Under the pieces are notes generated by a model. That model had not been told where the DNA came from. It ran no database searches and worked only from the letters and a program-made list of their open reading frames with translations. The position numbers were made by a program, and so were the translations under genes. Positions 1-8,314 of a DNA stretch of 64,000 nucleotides are shown piece after piece. Position 1 is the stretch's first letter. Every line of letters begins with the position of its first letter. The stretch comes from Regnicoccus frigidus (GTDB lineage: Bacteria > Cyanobacteriota > Cyanobacteriia > PCC-6307 > Cyanobiaceae), in the NCBI GenBank assembly GCA_025194985.1, contig JAOANE010000054.1:1-64000 (forward strand), read 5' to 3'.

Positions 1-473
1 CCGGGCCGCACCACATGCGTGCTGGCCGCTTTGTTCACCGCTGCTGGCCTGGAGGAGGCAGCAGCAGTGGCAGGAGCACCAGGCACCACCAGGAGGCGGC
101 CCGCTTCCACATGGTCGGCGCGGCTGAGGTTGTTGAGATCCATCAGGCGGCGTACGGAGATGCCACTGCGTTCGGCGATCTCCGAGAGGGTTTCACCCGG
201 TTTAACCCTGTAGGTGCCGCGTCCAGACGCTGCGCTGGCCGCGGGCCGGGTCGCCGGCAGGCGCAGGCTGGTGCCCGTTTGGATCAGATCGGCGCTCTTG
301 ATGCTGTTGAGCTGCATCAGCCTGGAGGTGGACACGCCGTAGCGCTCGGCAATCTGGGAGAGGGTTTCGCCCGGTTTCACCACATGCCTTTCGGCCGCCA
401 TGGCGGGCAGGGGCAACAGCAGGGCGAGGACCAGGGCGGCGAGGGAACGTCGCATGGACAGGGTCAGAAGCAT
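1..473 (-). CDS. LysM-repeat cell-wall-binding protein (N-terminal part)
   Basis: The gene runs off the left edge, so only about 157 N-terminal residues are visible. After a short hydrophobic signal peptide ending near AMA-AE come two LysM repeats. Each has the pattern VKPGETLS.IAER.G.S...L..LN, at about residues 29-72 and 87-131. They are joined by an Ala/Pro/Ser-rich linker, and a third repeat begins (HVVRPG) at the edge. LysM modules bind N-acetylglucosamine-containing glycans, mainly peptidoglycan, so the product is exported. The catalytic domain, if any, lies outside the window; such proteins are often peptidases (M23) or amidases. The start is ATG at 473, with an in-frame ATG at 455 as alternative; neither has a clear ribosome binding site. 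It is co-directional with the aldehyde dehydrogenase upstream. Confidence 0.75.
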   Translation of the reverse strand, partial: MLLTLSMRRSLAALVLALLLPLPAMAAERHVVKPGETLSQIAERYGVSTSRLMQLNSIKSADLIQTGTSLRLPATRPAASAASGRGTYRVKPGETLSEIAERSGISVRRLMDLNNLSRADHVEAGRLLVVPGAPATAAASSRPAAVNKAASTHVVRP

Positions 474-523
474 GCTCGAACCATAAGGAGAACGCACCAT
501 TGCGCCAGCCCCCTGGCAGGGGT

Positions 524-1942
524 TCATCCCAGCAGCCGCTTGATCAGGCCGAGGCGGTCGCCGTAGGGCGGATAGCGGAACGGCAGATCGAACCGGAAGG
601 GGCGTCTGAGCACGCTGCGATGGTGCGAGAAGGTGTCGAAGCCGGCTTTGCCGTGGTAGTTGCCCATGCCGCTGGCGCCCACGCCTCCGAACGGCAGTTC
701 CGGCACCCCCACCTGCATCACCACGTCGTTGAAGCAGACCCCTCCCGAGCTCGTGCCGGCCAACAGGGTCTCCTGGGCCGAGAGGCTTTGGCTGAACAGA
801 TACAGGGCCAGGGGTTTGGGGGCGTCATTGATGCGGGCGATCGCCGCGGCCAGCGAGGGGACACTCAGCACGGGCAGTAAGGGCCCGAACAGTTCGTCGG
901 CCATCAGCGGGTCGTCGGCCTGATCGACGGCCAGCAGGGTGGGGGCGATGCGCAGGCTCTCGGGATCGCTCTGGCCGCCGGCCAGGATCTGACCCCGTTG
1001 CCTGGCCCCCTCCAGCAGGGCCGAGAGCCGCTCGAACTGGCCCCGGTTGACGATCCTGGCCAGATCGGGCGAACGCAGCGGATCCGGGCCATAGGCCCGC
1101 AGGAATTCGGCCTCCAGGGCGCTGATCAGGGCGGGCCGCACCGCTTCTTCCACCAACAGGTGGTCGGGGGCGATGCAGGTCTGGCCGGCATTGAGGCCCT
1201 TCCCCCAGGCGATGCGCCGGGCGGTCACGGCCAGATCGGCATCGCTGAGCACCACCGCCGGGCTCTTGCCACCCAGTTCCAGCGTGACCGGGGTGAGATG
1301 GCGGGCGGCGGCGGCCATCACCAGGCGACCGACCCGGCCGCCGCCGGTGAAGAAGATGTGGTCAAAGTGCATCTCCAGCAGCTGCCGGGCGGTGTCGCCG
1401 TCGCCTTCCACCACCGCCACGGCAGCTGGATCGAGATGGCGACCGGCCAGCTCGGCGATCAGGGCCGAGGTGCGCGGGGCGTGTTCGGAGGGCTTGAGCA
1501 CGGCTGTGTTCCCCGCCGCCAGCGCACTCACCAGGGGCTGCATCGAGAGCGAGAACGGATAGTTCCAGGGCCCGATGATCAGCACGCAGCCCAGGGGCTC
1601 GGCGATCAGCTGGGCCCGGCCGGGGCGTTGGGAGAGCGGCAACGACACGTTGCGGGGCGCCATCCAGCGCCGCAGCCGCCGTTGGGCCAGCTTCAGCTCC
1701 TGCCGCACCGCCACCAGCTCGAAGTAGGCCTCCACCGGCGGCTTGCCCAGGTCGGCGGCGAGGGCGTCGAGCACCGCCTGCTCATGACTGTTCAGCAGCT
1801 CGGCCATCCCCTCAAGTTGCTGGAGGCGCCAGGCCAGCGGAGCTGTGGTGCCCTGGCGCACCGGTTCGCGCAAGCGCTCCAGCGACAGCGCCAGAGCAGC
1901 AACGGCGATGGTGCTGGGCTGGCCGGTGCTGGAGAGGGTCAT
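524..1942 (-). CDS. Aldehyde dehydrogenase (class 3 / fatty-aldehyde type)
   Basis: The 472-residue protein has the full length of the ALDH superfamily and resembles the class 3, membrane-associated type that oxidises fatty or aromatic aldehydes to acids with NAD(P)+. Visible signatures are the glutamate motif LELGGKSPAVV (about residue 225) and the catalytic cysteine in GQTCIAPDH (about residue 258). The C-terminus has the LPFGGVGASGMGNYHG segment typical of this subclass. In cyanobacteria such an enzyme clears fatty aldehydes near the alkane pathway; that role is inferred, because no alkane genes are present here. It is divergent from mntC across a 144-bp gap. Start ATG at 1942 gives MTLSSTG. 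Confidence 0.9.
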   Translation of the reverse strand: MTLSSTGQPSTIAVAALALSLERLREPVRQGTTAPLAWRLQQLEGMAELLNSHEQAVLDALAADLGKPPVEAYFELVAVRQELKLAQRRLRRWMAPRNVSLPLSQRPGRAQLIAEPLGCVLIIGPWNYPFSLSMQPLVSALAAGNTAVLKPSEHAPRTSALIAELAGRHLDPAAVAVVEGDGDTARQLLEMHFDHIFFTGGGRVGRLVMAAAARHLTPVTLELGGKSPAVVLSDADLAVTARRIAWGKGLNAGQTCIAPDHLLVEEAVRPALISALEAEFLRAYGPDPLRSPDLARIVNRGQFERLSALLEGARQRGQILAGGQSDPESLRIAPTLLAVDQADDPLMADELFGPLLPVLSVPSLAAAIARINDAPKPLALYLFSQSLSAQETLLAGTSSGGVCFNDVVMQVGVPELPFGGVGASGMGNYHGKAGFDTFSHHRSVLRRPFRFDLPFRYPPYGDRLGLIKRLLG

Positions 1943-1989
1943 CGCTCAGGGGGACGCAGGCTCGAACTTCAGTGTGTCGTCTGGCCCAG

Positions 1990-2019
1990 GCCAACCGCAG
2001 GACGCTGCTGGCGGTTGGC
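1990..2019. promoter_or_regulatory. Inverted repeat between aldehyde dehydrogenase and mntC
   Basis: GCCAACCGC (1990-1998) and GCGGTTGGC (2011-2019) form a perfect 9-bp inverted repeat with a 12-nt spacer. It lies in the 144-bp divergent intergenic region, 68 bp before the mntC start. It could be an operator for a dimeric regulator or a leader hairpin; no T-run follows, so a terminator is less likely. Confidence 0.35.
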
Positions 2020-2086
2020 TCCGCAGCAGGCAGAGGTCCTGGGTCCGTCAGCATCTCCTAACGTTGGTCGGGTTGGCTTGCTGCCT

Positions 2087-3028
2087 ATGCACCCGAAACG
2101 GCTTGCTTCCTTGCTGGTGCAGGCAGGCCTGGTGCCGCTGTTGCTGCTGAGCAGCGCCTGCCGGCAGCCGCGCTCGACAGGGCCCGAGGCCCAGCAGGCT
2201 GCTGACCCGCGCCCCCTGGTGCTCACCACCTTCACCGTGCTGGCGGACATGGCGCGGCAGGTGGCAGGGGAGCACCTCCGGGTGGAATCGATCACCAAGC
2301 TGGGCACTGAAATCCATGGTTACGAGCCCACCCCCAGCGATCTGGAGCGGGCCAGCGGCGCCGATCTGGTGCTTGAAAACGGCCTGAGTCTCGAACTCTG
2401 GGCCCGGCGTTTCACCGCCGGTCTGCCCGAGTCAGCCCGGGTCAGCTTGAGCGAGGGGATCGAGCCGATGCCGATCGCTGAGGATGCCTACAAGGGCAAG
2501 CCCAATCCCCATGCCTGGATGTCCCCGAAGCTCGCTGAGATCTATGTGGAGAACATCCGCAAGGCCTTCACCAAGCTCGATCCCGCCAACGCCGAGGCTT
2601 ACCGCCGCAATGCCGAGGCCTACCGCGCCCAGTTGCGCAGCCTCGATCGCGAACTCCACGCCAGCCTGTCGGCGATCCCCCCCGCGCAGCGGGTGCTGGC
2701 CACCTGCGAGGGAGCCTTTTCCTATCTGGCCCGGGATTACGGCCTGGAGGAGGCCTACCTCTGGCCGGTCAATGCCGAATCCCAGGTGACCCCCAAACGC
2801 ATGGCGCGGTTGATCGCCCTGGTGCGCGAGCGTGAGGTGCCGGCGGTGTTCTGTGAGAGCACGGTGAGCGACGAAGCCCAGCGCCAGGTGGCCAAGGAAA
2901 GCGGCGCCCGTTTCGGCGGGGTGTTCTTCGTGGATTCGCTTTCGGCCGCCGATGGCCCGGCCCCATCCCTGCTGGGATTGCAGCGTCACAATGCGAAGAC
3001 GCTGCTGGACGGCCTTGGCGGGAGTTGA
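2087..3028 (+). CDS. mntC: Manganese ABC transporter substrate-binding lipoprotein
   Basis: A 313-residue cluster A-I metal-binding protein. It has a lipoprotein signal peptide with lipobox LLSSAC (Cys25). The four metal ligands are recognisable: His77 (EIHGYEP), His142 (NPHAWMSP), Glu208 (ATCEGAF) and Asp283 (FFVDSL). Their spacing of 65, 66 and 75 residues matches the PsaA/MntC His-His-Glu-Asp set, which favours Mn2+ over Zn2+, since zinc-type proteins have His at the third position. It would capture Mn2+ in the periplasm for photosystem II assembly. It is first in a three-gene operon with the ATPase (4-bp gap) and permease. The ATG at 2087 is chosen because the open frame extends far upstream only by chance; the signal peptide starts here. 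Confidence 0.88.
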   Translation: MHPKRLASLLVQAGLVPLLLLSSACRQPRSTGPEAQQAADPRPLVLTTFTVLADMARQVAGEHLRVESITKLGTEIHGYEPTPSDLERASGADLVLENGLSLELWARRFTAGLPESARVSLSEGIEPMPIAEDAYKGKPNPHAWMSPKLAEIYVENIRKAFTKLDPANAEAYRRNAEAYRAQLRSLDRELHASLSAIPPAQRVLATCEGAFSYLARDYGLEEAYLWPVNAESQVTPKRMARLIALVREREVPAVFCESTVSDEAQRQVAKESGARFGGVFFVDSLSAADGPAPSLLGLQRHNAKTLLDGLGGS

Positions 3029-3032
3029 TCCG

Positions 3033-3830
3033 ATGGAAGCGATCTTGAGCGAACCTGCCCCCAGCGAGCGCATCAGCGTCCGCAACCTCAGCGTCGACTA
3101 TCACGGCATCGTTGCGCTCCACGACGTCTCCCTGCAGGTTCAGGCCAGCAGCCTCTGCGGGCTGGTGGGCATGAACGGCGCTGGCAAATCGACGCTGTTC
3201 AAGGCGTTGATGGGTTTTGTGCACCCCTCCAAAGGCAGCATCACCATCAATGGCCGGCCGCTGCGGCAGGCGCGCCGCAGCCAGGCCGTCGCCTACGTGC
3301 CCCAGATGGAGAGCGTGGATTGGAACTTCCCGGTGAATGTGGGCAACGTGGTGATGATGGGCCGCTATGGCGGTATGAACCTGCTGCGCATCCCCCGGCC
3401 AAGCGACCACAGGGCTGTGCGCGAGAGCCTGGAGCGGGTTGATCTCTGGCCCTTGCGCGATCGCCAGATCGGCGAACTCTCCGGTGGTCAGCGCAAGCGT
3501 GCCTTTCTCGCCCGGGCCCTGGCCCAAGGGGCTGCGGTGATGCTGCTCGATGAACCCTTCGCCGGCGTCGACATCCGCACCGAGAAACTGATGATCCAAC
3601 TGTTTGAGCAGTTCCGCGCTGAAGGCCGCACCCTGCTGATCTCCACCCATGATTTCTCGCATGTGCGCGGCTTCTGTGATCAGGTGGTGCTGATCAACAA
3701 GACCGTGATGGCCTATGGCGAAACCTCGGAAGTGTTCACCGAGGAGAACCTGGCGCGCACCTTCAGCACCACCGCTCCCCAGGACCTGCTCCTGCCGCTC
3801 AAGGATGGAATCAGGTTGGGGGACTCGTGA
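3033..3830 (+). CDS. mntA: Manganese ABC transporter ATP-binding protein
   Basis: A 265-residue ABC ATPase that would energise Mn2+ import with the neighbouring permease and binding protein. It shows Walker A GMNGAGKST, ABC signature LSGGQRKRAFLARAL, Walker B VMLLDEPFAGVD and the switch His in STHDFSH. The Q-loop region has QMESVDW. The gene starts 4 bp after mntC, and its stop overlaps the start of the permease, so translation is probably coupled. The name follows the cyanobacterial mntCAB order; a zinc-transporter ATPase would look similar, and the metal assignment rests on the binding protein. Confidence 0.88.
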   Translation: MEAILSEPAPSERISVRNLSVDYHGIVALHDVSLQVQASSLCGLVGMNGAGKSTLFKALMGFVHPSKGSITINGRPLRQARRSQAVAYVPQMESVDWNFPVNVGNVVMMGRYGGMNLLRIPRPSDHRAVRESLERVDLWPLRDRQIGELSGGQRKRAFLARALAQGAAVMLLDEPFAGVDIRTEKLMIQLFEQFRAEGRTLLISTHDFSHVRGFCDQVVLINKTVMAYGETSEVFTEENLARTFSTTAPQDLLLPLKDGIRLGDS

Positions 3831-4675
3831 TGACAGCTGACATCGCCGCCTGGCTGCTCGAACCGATCCGCCATGACTTCATGGTGCGGGCGCTGTTGGT
3901 GAGCGCGTTGGTGGCGGCGGTCTGTGGGCTGCTCTCCTGCTTCATGACCCTCAAGGGTTGGGCCCTGATGGGGGATGCCGTTTCCCACGCCGTGATGCCC
4001 GGCGTGGTGATCGCCTATGCCCTCAATCTTCCCTTCGCGCTCGGTGCTTTCGTGTTCGGGGTGGGGTCGGTGGCGGTGATCGGTTTTGTCAAACAGATGA
4101 CCCGGATCAAGGAAGACACGGTGATCGGCCTGGTGTTCACCGGCTTCTTTGCCCTTGGCTTGGTCCTGGTGTCAAAAATACGCAGCAACATTGATCTCAC
4201 CCATATTCTCTTCGGCAATGTGCTGGGAATCAGTGACTCCGACATCCAGCAGACGGTGCTGATCAGCGCGGTGGTGCTGGTGGTGCTGATGGTGTTCCGC
4301 CGCGACCTGATCCTGTTTTGTTTTGACCCCACCCACGCCCGCTCGATCGGCATCAATACCGGCGTGCTCTATTACCTGCTGCTCTCGGTACTGTCCTTAG
4401 CCGCCGTCGCCGGTCTGCAGACCGTGGGCATCATCCTGGTGGTGGCCATGCTCGTCACGCCGGGGGCTACAGCCCACCTGCTCACCGATCGCTTTGACCG
4501 CATGGTCTGGATTGCCGTGGGCTCGGCGATGCTCTCGAGCCTCGTGGGCATCTACTGGAGCTACTGGATGGATGCCTCCACCGCCGGCTGCATCGTGCTC
4601 ACCCAGACCGGCCTGTTCGTGCTCAGTTTTCTGTTTGCACCCCGCCATGGCGTGCTGGCCCAGCAGCGCCGCTGA
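3827..4675 (+). CDS. mntB: Manganese ABC transporter membrane permease
   Basis: A 282-residue integral membrane protein of the ZnuB/MntB family (ABC-3), with about eight hydrophobic segments across the whole length. Typical family features are GWALMGDAVSHAVMPGV near residue 45 and the conserved G.LLV.AMLVTP-like segment (LVVAMLVTPGATAHLL). It forms the channel of the Mn2+ importer. The start is GTG at 3827 overlapping the stop of the ATPase gene; the adjacent ATG at 3830 is equally possible. It is the last gene of the operon and is followed by two tRNAs on the other strand. Confidence 0.88.
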   Translation: MMTADIAAWLLEPIRHDFMVRALLVSALVAAVCGLLSCFMTLKGWALMGDAVSHAVMPGVVIAYALNLPFALGAFVFGVGSVAVIGFVKQMTRIKEDTVIGLVFTGFFALGLVLVSKIRSNIDLTHILFGNVLGISDSDIQQTVLISAVVLVVLMVFRRDLILFCFDPTHARSIGINTGVLYYLLLSVLSLAAVAGLQTVGIILVVAMLVTPGATAHLLTDRFDRMVWIAVGSAMLSSLVGIYWSYWMDASTAGCIVLTQTGLFVLSFLFAPRHGVLAQQRR

Positions 4676-4721
4676 ATGGTTTTTCTGTAGATAGTTGGCT
4701 TTGGCCTGTATTCAGGCGCCA

Positions 4722-4743
4722 ACAACTTGCCTAAACAAGTTGT
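4722..4743. terminator. Small perfect stem-loop after mntB
   Basis: ACAACTTG (4722-4729) and CAAGTTGT (4736-4743) form an 8-bp perfect stem with a 6-nt loop between mntB and the converging tRNA-Thr. There is no U-run on either strand, so termination is only a possibility. Confidence 0.3.
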
Positions 4744-4772
4744 GATCCTGATAGCGCCCTTGCAACGTTGAA

Positions 4773-4844
<72 letters not shown>

Positions 4845-4854
4845 ATGTGGAAGG

Positions 4855-4936
4855 TGGGCCGGGTTGGATTTGAACCAACGTAGGCGAAGCCAGCGGATTT
4901 ACAGTCCGCCCCCATTAACCACTCGGGCACCGACCC
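4855..4936 (-). tRNA. tRNA-Tyr(GTA)
   Basis: 82-nt class II tRNA with a long variable arm (GGCTTCGCC region) on the minus strand. The anticodon loop is CTGTAAA with anticodon GTA. The acceptor stem GGGTCGG pairs with the 3' CCGGCCC segment with a wobble or mismatch, and the T-arm has GGTTCAAATCC. It precedes tRNA-Thr in the transcript. Confidence 0.94.
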
Positions 4937-4973
4937 GCACCACACCTCGTCAACTTACCAGCCAACCTCCCCC

Positions 4974-5411
4974 ATGCATTTGCTCGTGCTGCACGGCCCC
5001 AATCTCAACCTGCTGGGCCGCCGTGAGCCCGGTCTTTATGGCACCACCAGCCTTGAGCAGATCAATCAGGGCCTGGCGGAGCGGGCGGCGGCGCTGGGGG
5101 TCACACTCAGCTGCTTTCAGAGCAACCATGAGGGCGAACTGGTGGACCGGATCCAGCAGGCCGCTGGTCAGAGCGCCGGCATCTTGATCAATGCCGGCGC
5201 CTACACCCACACGTCGATCGCCCTGCGTGATGCCCTGCTGGCGGTCTCCCTGCCCTTCGTGGAACTGCACCTCAGCAACACCCATGCCCGGGAGCCGTTC
5301 CGCCACACCTCCACCCTGGCGGCTGTGGCGGTGGGTGTGATCTGCGGCTTTGGCCCCACCAGCTACCGCCTCGCCCTAGACGGCCTGGTCGACCACCTGC
5401 GCGCAGCTTGA
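4974..5411 (+). CDS. aroQ: 3-dehydroquinate dehydratase, type II
   Basis: 145 residues, the usual length of type II dehydroquinases, which form dodecamers and convert 3-dehydroquinate to 3-dehydroshikimate in the shikimate pathway. The N-terminus LVLHGPNLNLLGRREPGLYG carries the active-site Arg and Tyr. The QSNHEGELVD loop, NAGAYTHTS and the catalytic-His segment VELHLSNTHARE are all present. The stop overlaps the ATG of miaE (ATGA-type junction), so the two genes are co-transcribed. Confidence 0.96.
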   Translation: MHLLVLHGPNLNLLGRREPGLYGTTSLEQINQGLAERAAALGVTLSCFQSNHEGELVDRIQQAAGQSAGILINAGAYTHTSIALRDALLAVSLPFVELHLSNTHAREPFRHTSTLAAVAVGVICGFGPTSYRLALDGLVDHLRAA

Positions 5412-6046
5412 TGAACGAAGCCACTGTGAGGACTGAAGCAACTGTTGGTGTCAGCTCTTCGGGGGTGAGGGTGCGCTGGTTGGCTGAACCCAGCAGCGGC
5501 GCCTGGCTGCAGCAGGCCCTGGCCCATCCCGCTGATCTGCTGATCGATCACGCCAACTGCGAGCGCAAGGCGGCTGGTGTGGCCCTGCAGCTGATGTTCC
5601 GCTACCCCTGCGATCCGGCCCTTGGCGCGGTGCTCAGCCCCCTGGCCCGCGAGGAGCTGGAGCATTTCGAGCGGGTGCTGGCCCTGTTGCAGCGCCGTGG
5701 CATTCCCCTGCGTCCGCTGGCGCCGCCGCCCTACGGCGCCGCTTTGGCCAAGTTGGTGCGCCGGCAGGAGCCGGGGCGCATGCTCGACAGCTTTCTGGTG
5801 GCCGGCTTGATCGAGGCCCGCAGCCACGAGCGCCTCGCCCTGCTGGCCGCCCATTGCCCCGACGCCGAACTGGCCGCGCTCTACGGCGACCTGCTGGCTA
5901 GCGAGGCCCGTCACTTCGGGCTCTATTGGGTGCTGTGCGAGCGCCGCTGGCCGCGATCGGCCGTGATCGAGCGGCTCGAGCAGCTGGCGGCTGAGGAGTC
6001 GGCGCTGCTGGTGGATCTGCACCCCCAGCCGCGCCTGCACAGCTGA
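5411..6046 (+). CDS. miaE: tRNA-(ms2io6A)-hydroxylase MiaE
   Basis: A 211-residue non-haem diiron monooxygenase. It hydroxylates 2-methylthio-N6-isopentenyladenosine at position 37 of tRNAs reading UNN codons. Diiron-ligand motifs of the ferritin-like fold are visible: NCERKAAG, EELEHFERV, GLIEARSHERL and SEARHFGLY. The ATG at 5411 overlaps the aroQ stop; a TTG at 5408 is in frame. The aroQ-miaE pairing makes no obvious pathway sense and probably reflects compact gene packing. Confidence 0.9.
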   Translation: MNEATVRTEATVGVSSSGVRVRWLAEPSSGAWLQQALAHPADLLIDHANCERKAAGVALQLMFRYPCDPALGAVLSPLAREELEHFERVLALLQRRGIPLRPLAPPPYGAALAKLVRRQEPGRMLDSFLVAGLIEARSHERLALLAAHCPDAELAALYGDLLASEARHFGLYWVLCERRWPRSAVIERLEQLAAEESALLVDLHPQPRLHS

Positions 6047-6072
6047 ATTTTGCTCGAATTGAACAGCTCAGT

Positions 6073-6642
6073 TCAGGCGAGCAGCGGAAAGCGCTCGGCG
6101 ATCGGGTCGCCGGTGAAGTTGGCCACCCAGCCGGCGGGGTTGTTGAAGAAGCGCAGGGCGGTGAAGCGGGGGGAACTGCCCATGTCGAACCAGTGGCGGC
6201 TGCCGGCCGGCACGCGGATCAGGTCGTCGCGCTCGCAGAGCACCAGCAGCACCTCCTCCCCCAGATGCAGGCAGAACAGCCCACGGCCTTCCACGAAAAA
6301 GCGCACCTCGTCTTCGCTGTGGGTGTGCTCGGCGAGGAACTTCTGGCGCAGGGCCGCGCGCTCCGGGTGGTCGGGGACCAGGCGGATCGCGTCCACCGTG
6401 GGGTAGTCGCCCTGGGCCTGCAGCGCGGCAACCTCCGTGGCATAGGCCGCCAGGATCGCTGTGGCATCGGCATCGGCCGCCAGCTCGACTGTGGCCAGCC
6501 AGCGCTCAAAGCCGATGCCGCGGGCTGCCAGTTCAGCGGCGATCACGGCCCCGTCGTCGCTCTCCAGTTGGGCGGGGCCAACGCCAAGGCCATTGCCATT
6601 CCCAGCGGGATGGCAGGCGGCGTAGATCTGCAAACGGCTCAA
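6073..6642 (-). CDS. mtnD: Acireductone dioxygenase (methionine salvage)
   Basis: A 189-residue cupin enzyme of the methionine salvage pathway. It oxidises acireductone to 2-keto-4-methylthiobutyrate and formate (Fe form). The metal-binding motif HTHSEDEVRFFVEG supplies His, His and Glu at about residues 97-103. The last His is in the SRHWFDMG segment. Length and motif order match the family. It converges with miaE (27-bp gap) and is divergent from cobI. Confidence 0.93.
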   Translation of the reverse strand: MSRLQIYAACHPAGNGNGLGVGPAQLESDDGAVIAAELAARGIGFERWLATVELAADADATAILAAYATEVAALQAQGDYPTVDAIRLVPDHPERAALRQKFLAEHTHSEDEVRFFVEGRGLFCLHLGEEVLLVLCERDDLIRVPAGSRHWFDMGSSPRFTALRFFNNPAGWVANFTGDPIAERFPLLA

Positions 6643-6714
6643 GGGTCAGCGGGCTGGTGGAACCCGGGTTGGGCAGGACAATCAGCAAGTTTAGAAATCG
6701 AAGAGAACAAGGCG

Positions 6715-7533
6715 TTGAGCGAAGCCTTCGAGCGCAGCGGATTGGCCCCTGAGTCGCCACTGGATCCGTCGCTGGATCTGCCACTGGATCCACAGCCGGG
6801 CCTGGTGCTGGTGGGGGTGGGCCCCGGCGATCCCGACCTGCTCACCGTGGCGGCGGTGCGCGCGATCCGGGCTGCGGAGGTGGTCGCCTATCCGGTGGGG
6901 CGACAGGGCGGCGACGGAATGGCCGCGGCGATCGCGGCGCCCTGGCTGACGCCGCAGCAGGACCTGTTGCCGTTGCTGTTCCCGATGGTGGCCGCCGATG
7001 CGCCGCGTCGTCTGGCCTGGCGAGCGGCGGCCGATCGGCTGGCGGCGGAGGTGGCCGCCGGCCGGCGGGTGGTGTTGCTCTGTGAGGGGGATGTGTCGCT
7101 GTTTGCCAGCGCCTCCTATGCCCTGCTGGCCCTGGCGGAGCGTCACCCCAACTGTCCGCTGCGGCTGATCCCGGGCATCACCGCGCTGGCGGCGGCGGCG
7201 GCGGCGGCCCATTGGCCCCTGGCCCTGCAGCAGCAGGGGCTGCTGGTGCGAACCACACCGGATCAGCCCGAGGCCTTAGAAGCCCTGCTCGATCAGCTGC
7301 AGGAGCCACCGCCGGAGCAGCGCGCCAATCTGGTGCTGCTCAAGCTCGGCCGGCGCTGGTCCTGGGTGAGGCCGCTGCTGGCCCGCCGCCAGCTGCTGGC
7401 GGGCTGCCAGCTGGCCCAGCGCCTGGGCTGGCCCGATGAGCTGTTGGCAGCGGCCGAGCAGGTGCCGGCCGCCGAGCAGCCCTACTTCTCCCTGCTGCTG
7501 ATCCGCCTGGGCTGGCCAGAGGTGCTCCCCTGA
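6715..7533 (+). CDS. cobI: Precorrin-2 C20-methyltransferase
   Basis: An SAM-dependent methyltransferase of the tetrapyrrole (CobI/CbiL) family that methylates precorrin-2 at C-20 in cobalamin synthesis. Signatures are LVGVGPGDPDLLTV near the N-terminus, VVAYPVG, the SAM-site loop LCEGDVSLFASASYAL, and LIPGITALAAAAA. The reading frame is open well upstream without an ATG. TTG at 6715 is the best start, giving about 272 residues with an acidic 25-residue leader; GTG at 6805 would begin directly at the fold. The neighbouring mtnD is divergent. Confidence 0.88.
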   Translation: MSEAFERSGLAPESPLDPSLDLPLDPQPGLVLVGVGPGDPDLLTVAAVRAIRAAEVVAYPVGRQGGDGMAAAIAAPWLTPQQDLLPLLFPMVAADAPRRLAWRAAADRLAAEVAAGRRVVLLCEGDVSLFASASYALLALAERHPNCPLRLIPGITALAAAAAAAHWPLALQQQGLLVRTTPDQPEALEALLDQLQEPPPEQRANLVLLKLGRRWSWVRPLLARRQLLAGCQLAQRLGWPDELLAAAEQVPAAEQPYFSLLLIRLGWPEVLP

Positions 7534-7576
7534 TGGCACGCCAGATGCTTTGCTCTCCCCATCGCCAGCCGCCGCC

Positions 7577-8314
7577 ATGACCCCGATCGAGTGGTTCTCC
7601 CTGCTCCATCCGGTGCTGATGATCCTGTTTGTCTATCCCGTGGTGGGGGCCACGATCCGGCTGGGAATCCTGGCGCGGGAGCGGCGGCTTGAGATCAACC
7701 CCCTGCCCGCCAGCGTCGGGGTGGAGCATGCCGACCACGGCCGCTGGGTTGGCTCCGGTGCGGTGGTGGCCGTGTTGATCGCCCTGATTCATTCGTTTCT
7801 CAGCGGCACCTCCCTCAGCAGTGCCGTCAGCTTTCCCCGCTTGGCGCTGTTGTTGCTGGTCTGTGCCGGCACCTTCGCGAGTCTGCTGGCGCTCTGGAGG
7901 GTGCGGCTGGCGGCGCTGCGGGCCAGCTTCGCTTTGCTCACCTGGGCCGGCCTGCTGGCGCTGGGCAGCCAGCCCGAGGTCTGGCGCCAGGCCGACAACC
8001 CGTTCAGCGGGGCCTTCTGGAGTTCCCACTACTGGAGCGGCATGTTGCTGATGGGCCTGTTGCTGTTTTCGATGGCGGCGGGGCCGGAGATCATCGCCTC
8101 GCTGCGCTTCCGGCGCCTGCATGTGAGCGCCAACCTGCTGGTGGCCGTGCTGCTGGCGGTGCAGGCGATCACCGGCAGCCGCGATTTGCTGGGCCTGCCC
8201 TTGAGCCGGCAGGGATCGGTTCAGGGGCAGCTCAGCGCCGCCCCATCCCTTTCCAGACCCGCCTCCCTGAGCAGGGCCAGCGCCTCGGCCAGGTTCGGCG
8301 CCCCCATCAGCTGA
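7577..8314 (+). CDS. DUF4079 membrane protein
   Basis: A multi-pass membrane protein (about five hydrophobic segments) matching the cyanobacterial/plastid DUF4079 family. Conserved landmarks are the N-terminal PIEWFSLLHPVLMILFVYP, the soluble segment with HADHGRWVGSG, and the C-terminal helix ending at GSRDLLGLPLS. The function of the family is unknown. ATG at 7577 is preferred over the in-frame TTG at 7550. The last 30 or so residues (Ser/Ala/Arg-rich) are read through the 3' end of the convergent dus gene and probably reflect loss of the ancestral stop. Confidence 0.8.
   Translation: MTPIEWFSLLHPVLMILFVYPVVGATIRLGILARERRLEINPLPASVGVEHADHGRWVGSGAVVAVLIALIHSFLSGTSLSSAVSFPRLALLLLVCAGTFASLLALWRVRLAALRASFALLTWAGLLALGSQPEVWRQADNPFSGAFWSSHYWSGMLLMGLLLFSMAAGPEIIASLRFRRLHVSANLLVAVLLAVQAITGSRDLLGLPLSRQGSVQGQLSAAPSLSRPASLSRASASARFGAPIS

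Noticed and set aside
998..2086. Long upstream extension of the mntC frame
   Set aside because: It is antisense to the aldehyde dehydrogenase; the lipoprotein signal peptide at 2087 defines the start.
1943..2086. Manganese riboswitch (yybP-ykoY) upstream of mntC
   Set aside because: The region is only 144 bp and the conserved loop sequences could not be found.
4676..4772. Rho-independent terminator after mntB
   Set aside because: The stem is perfect but short, with no U-run on either strand; kept only as a low-confidence stem-loop.
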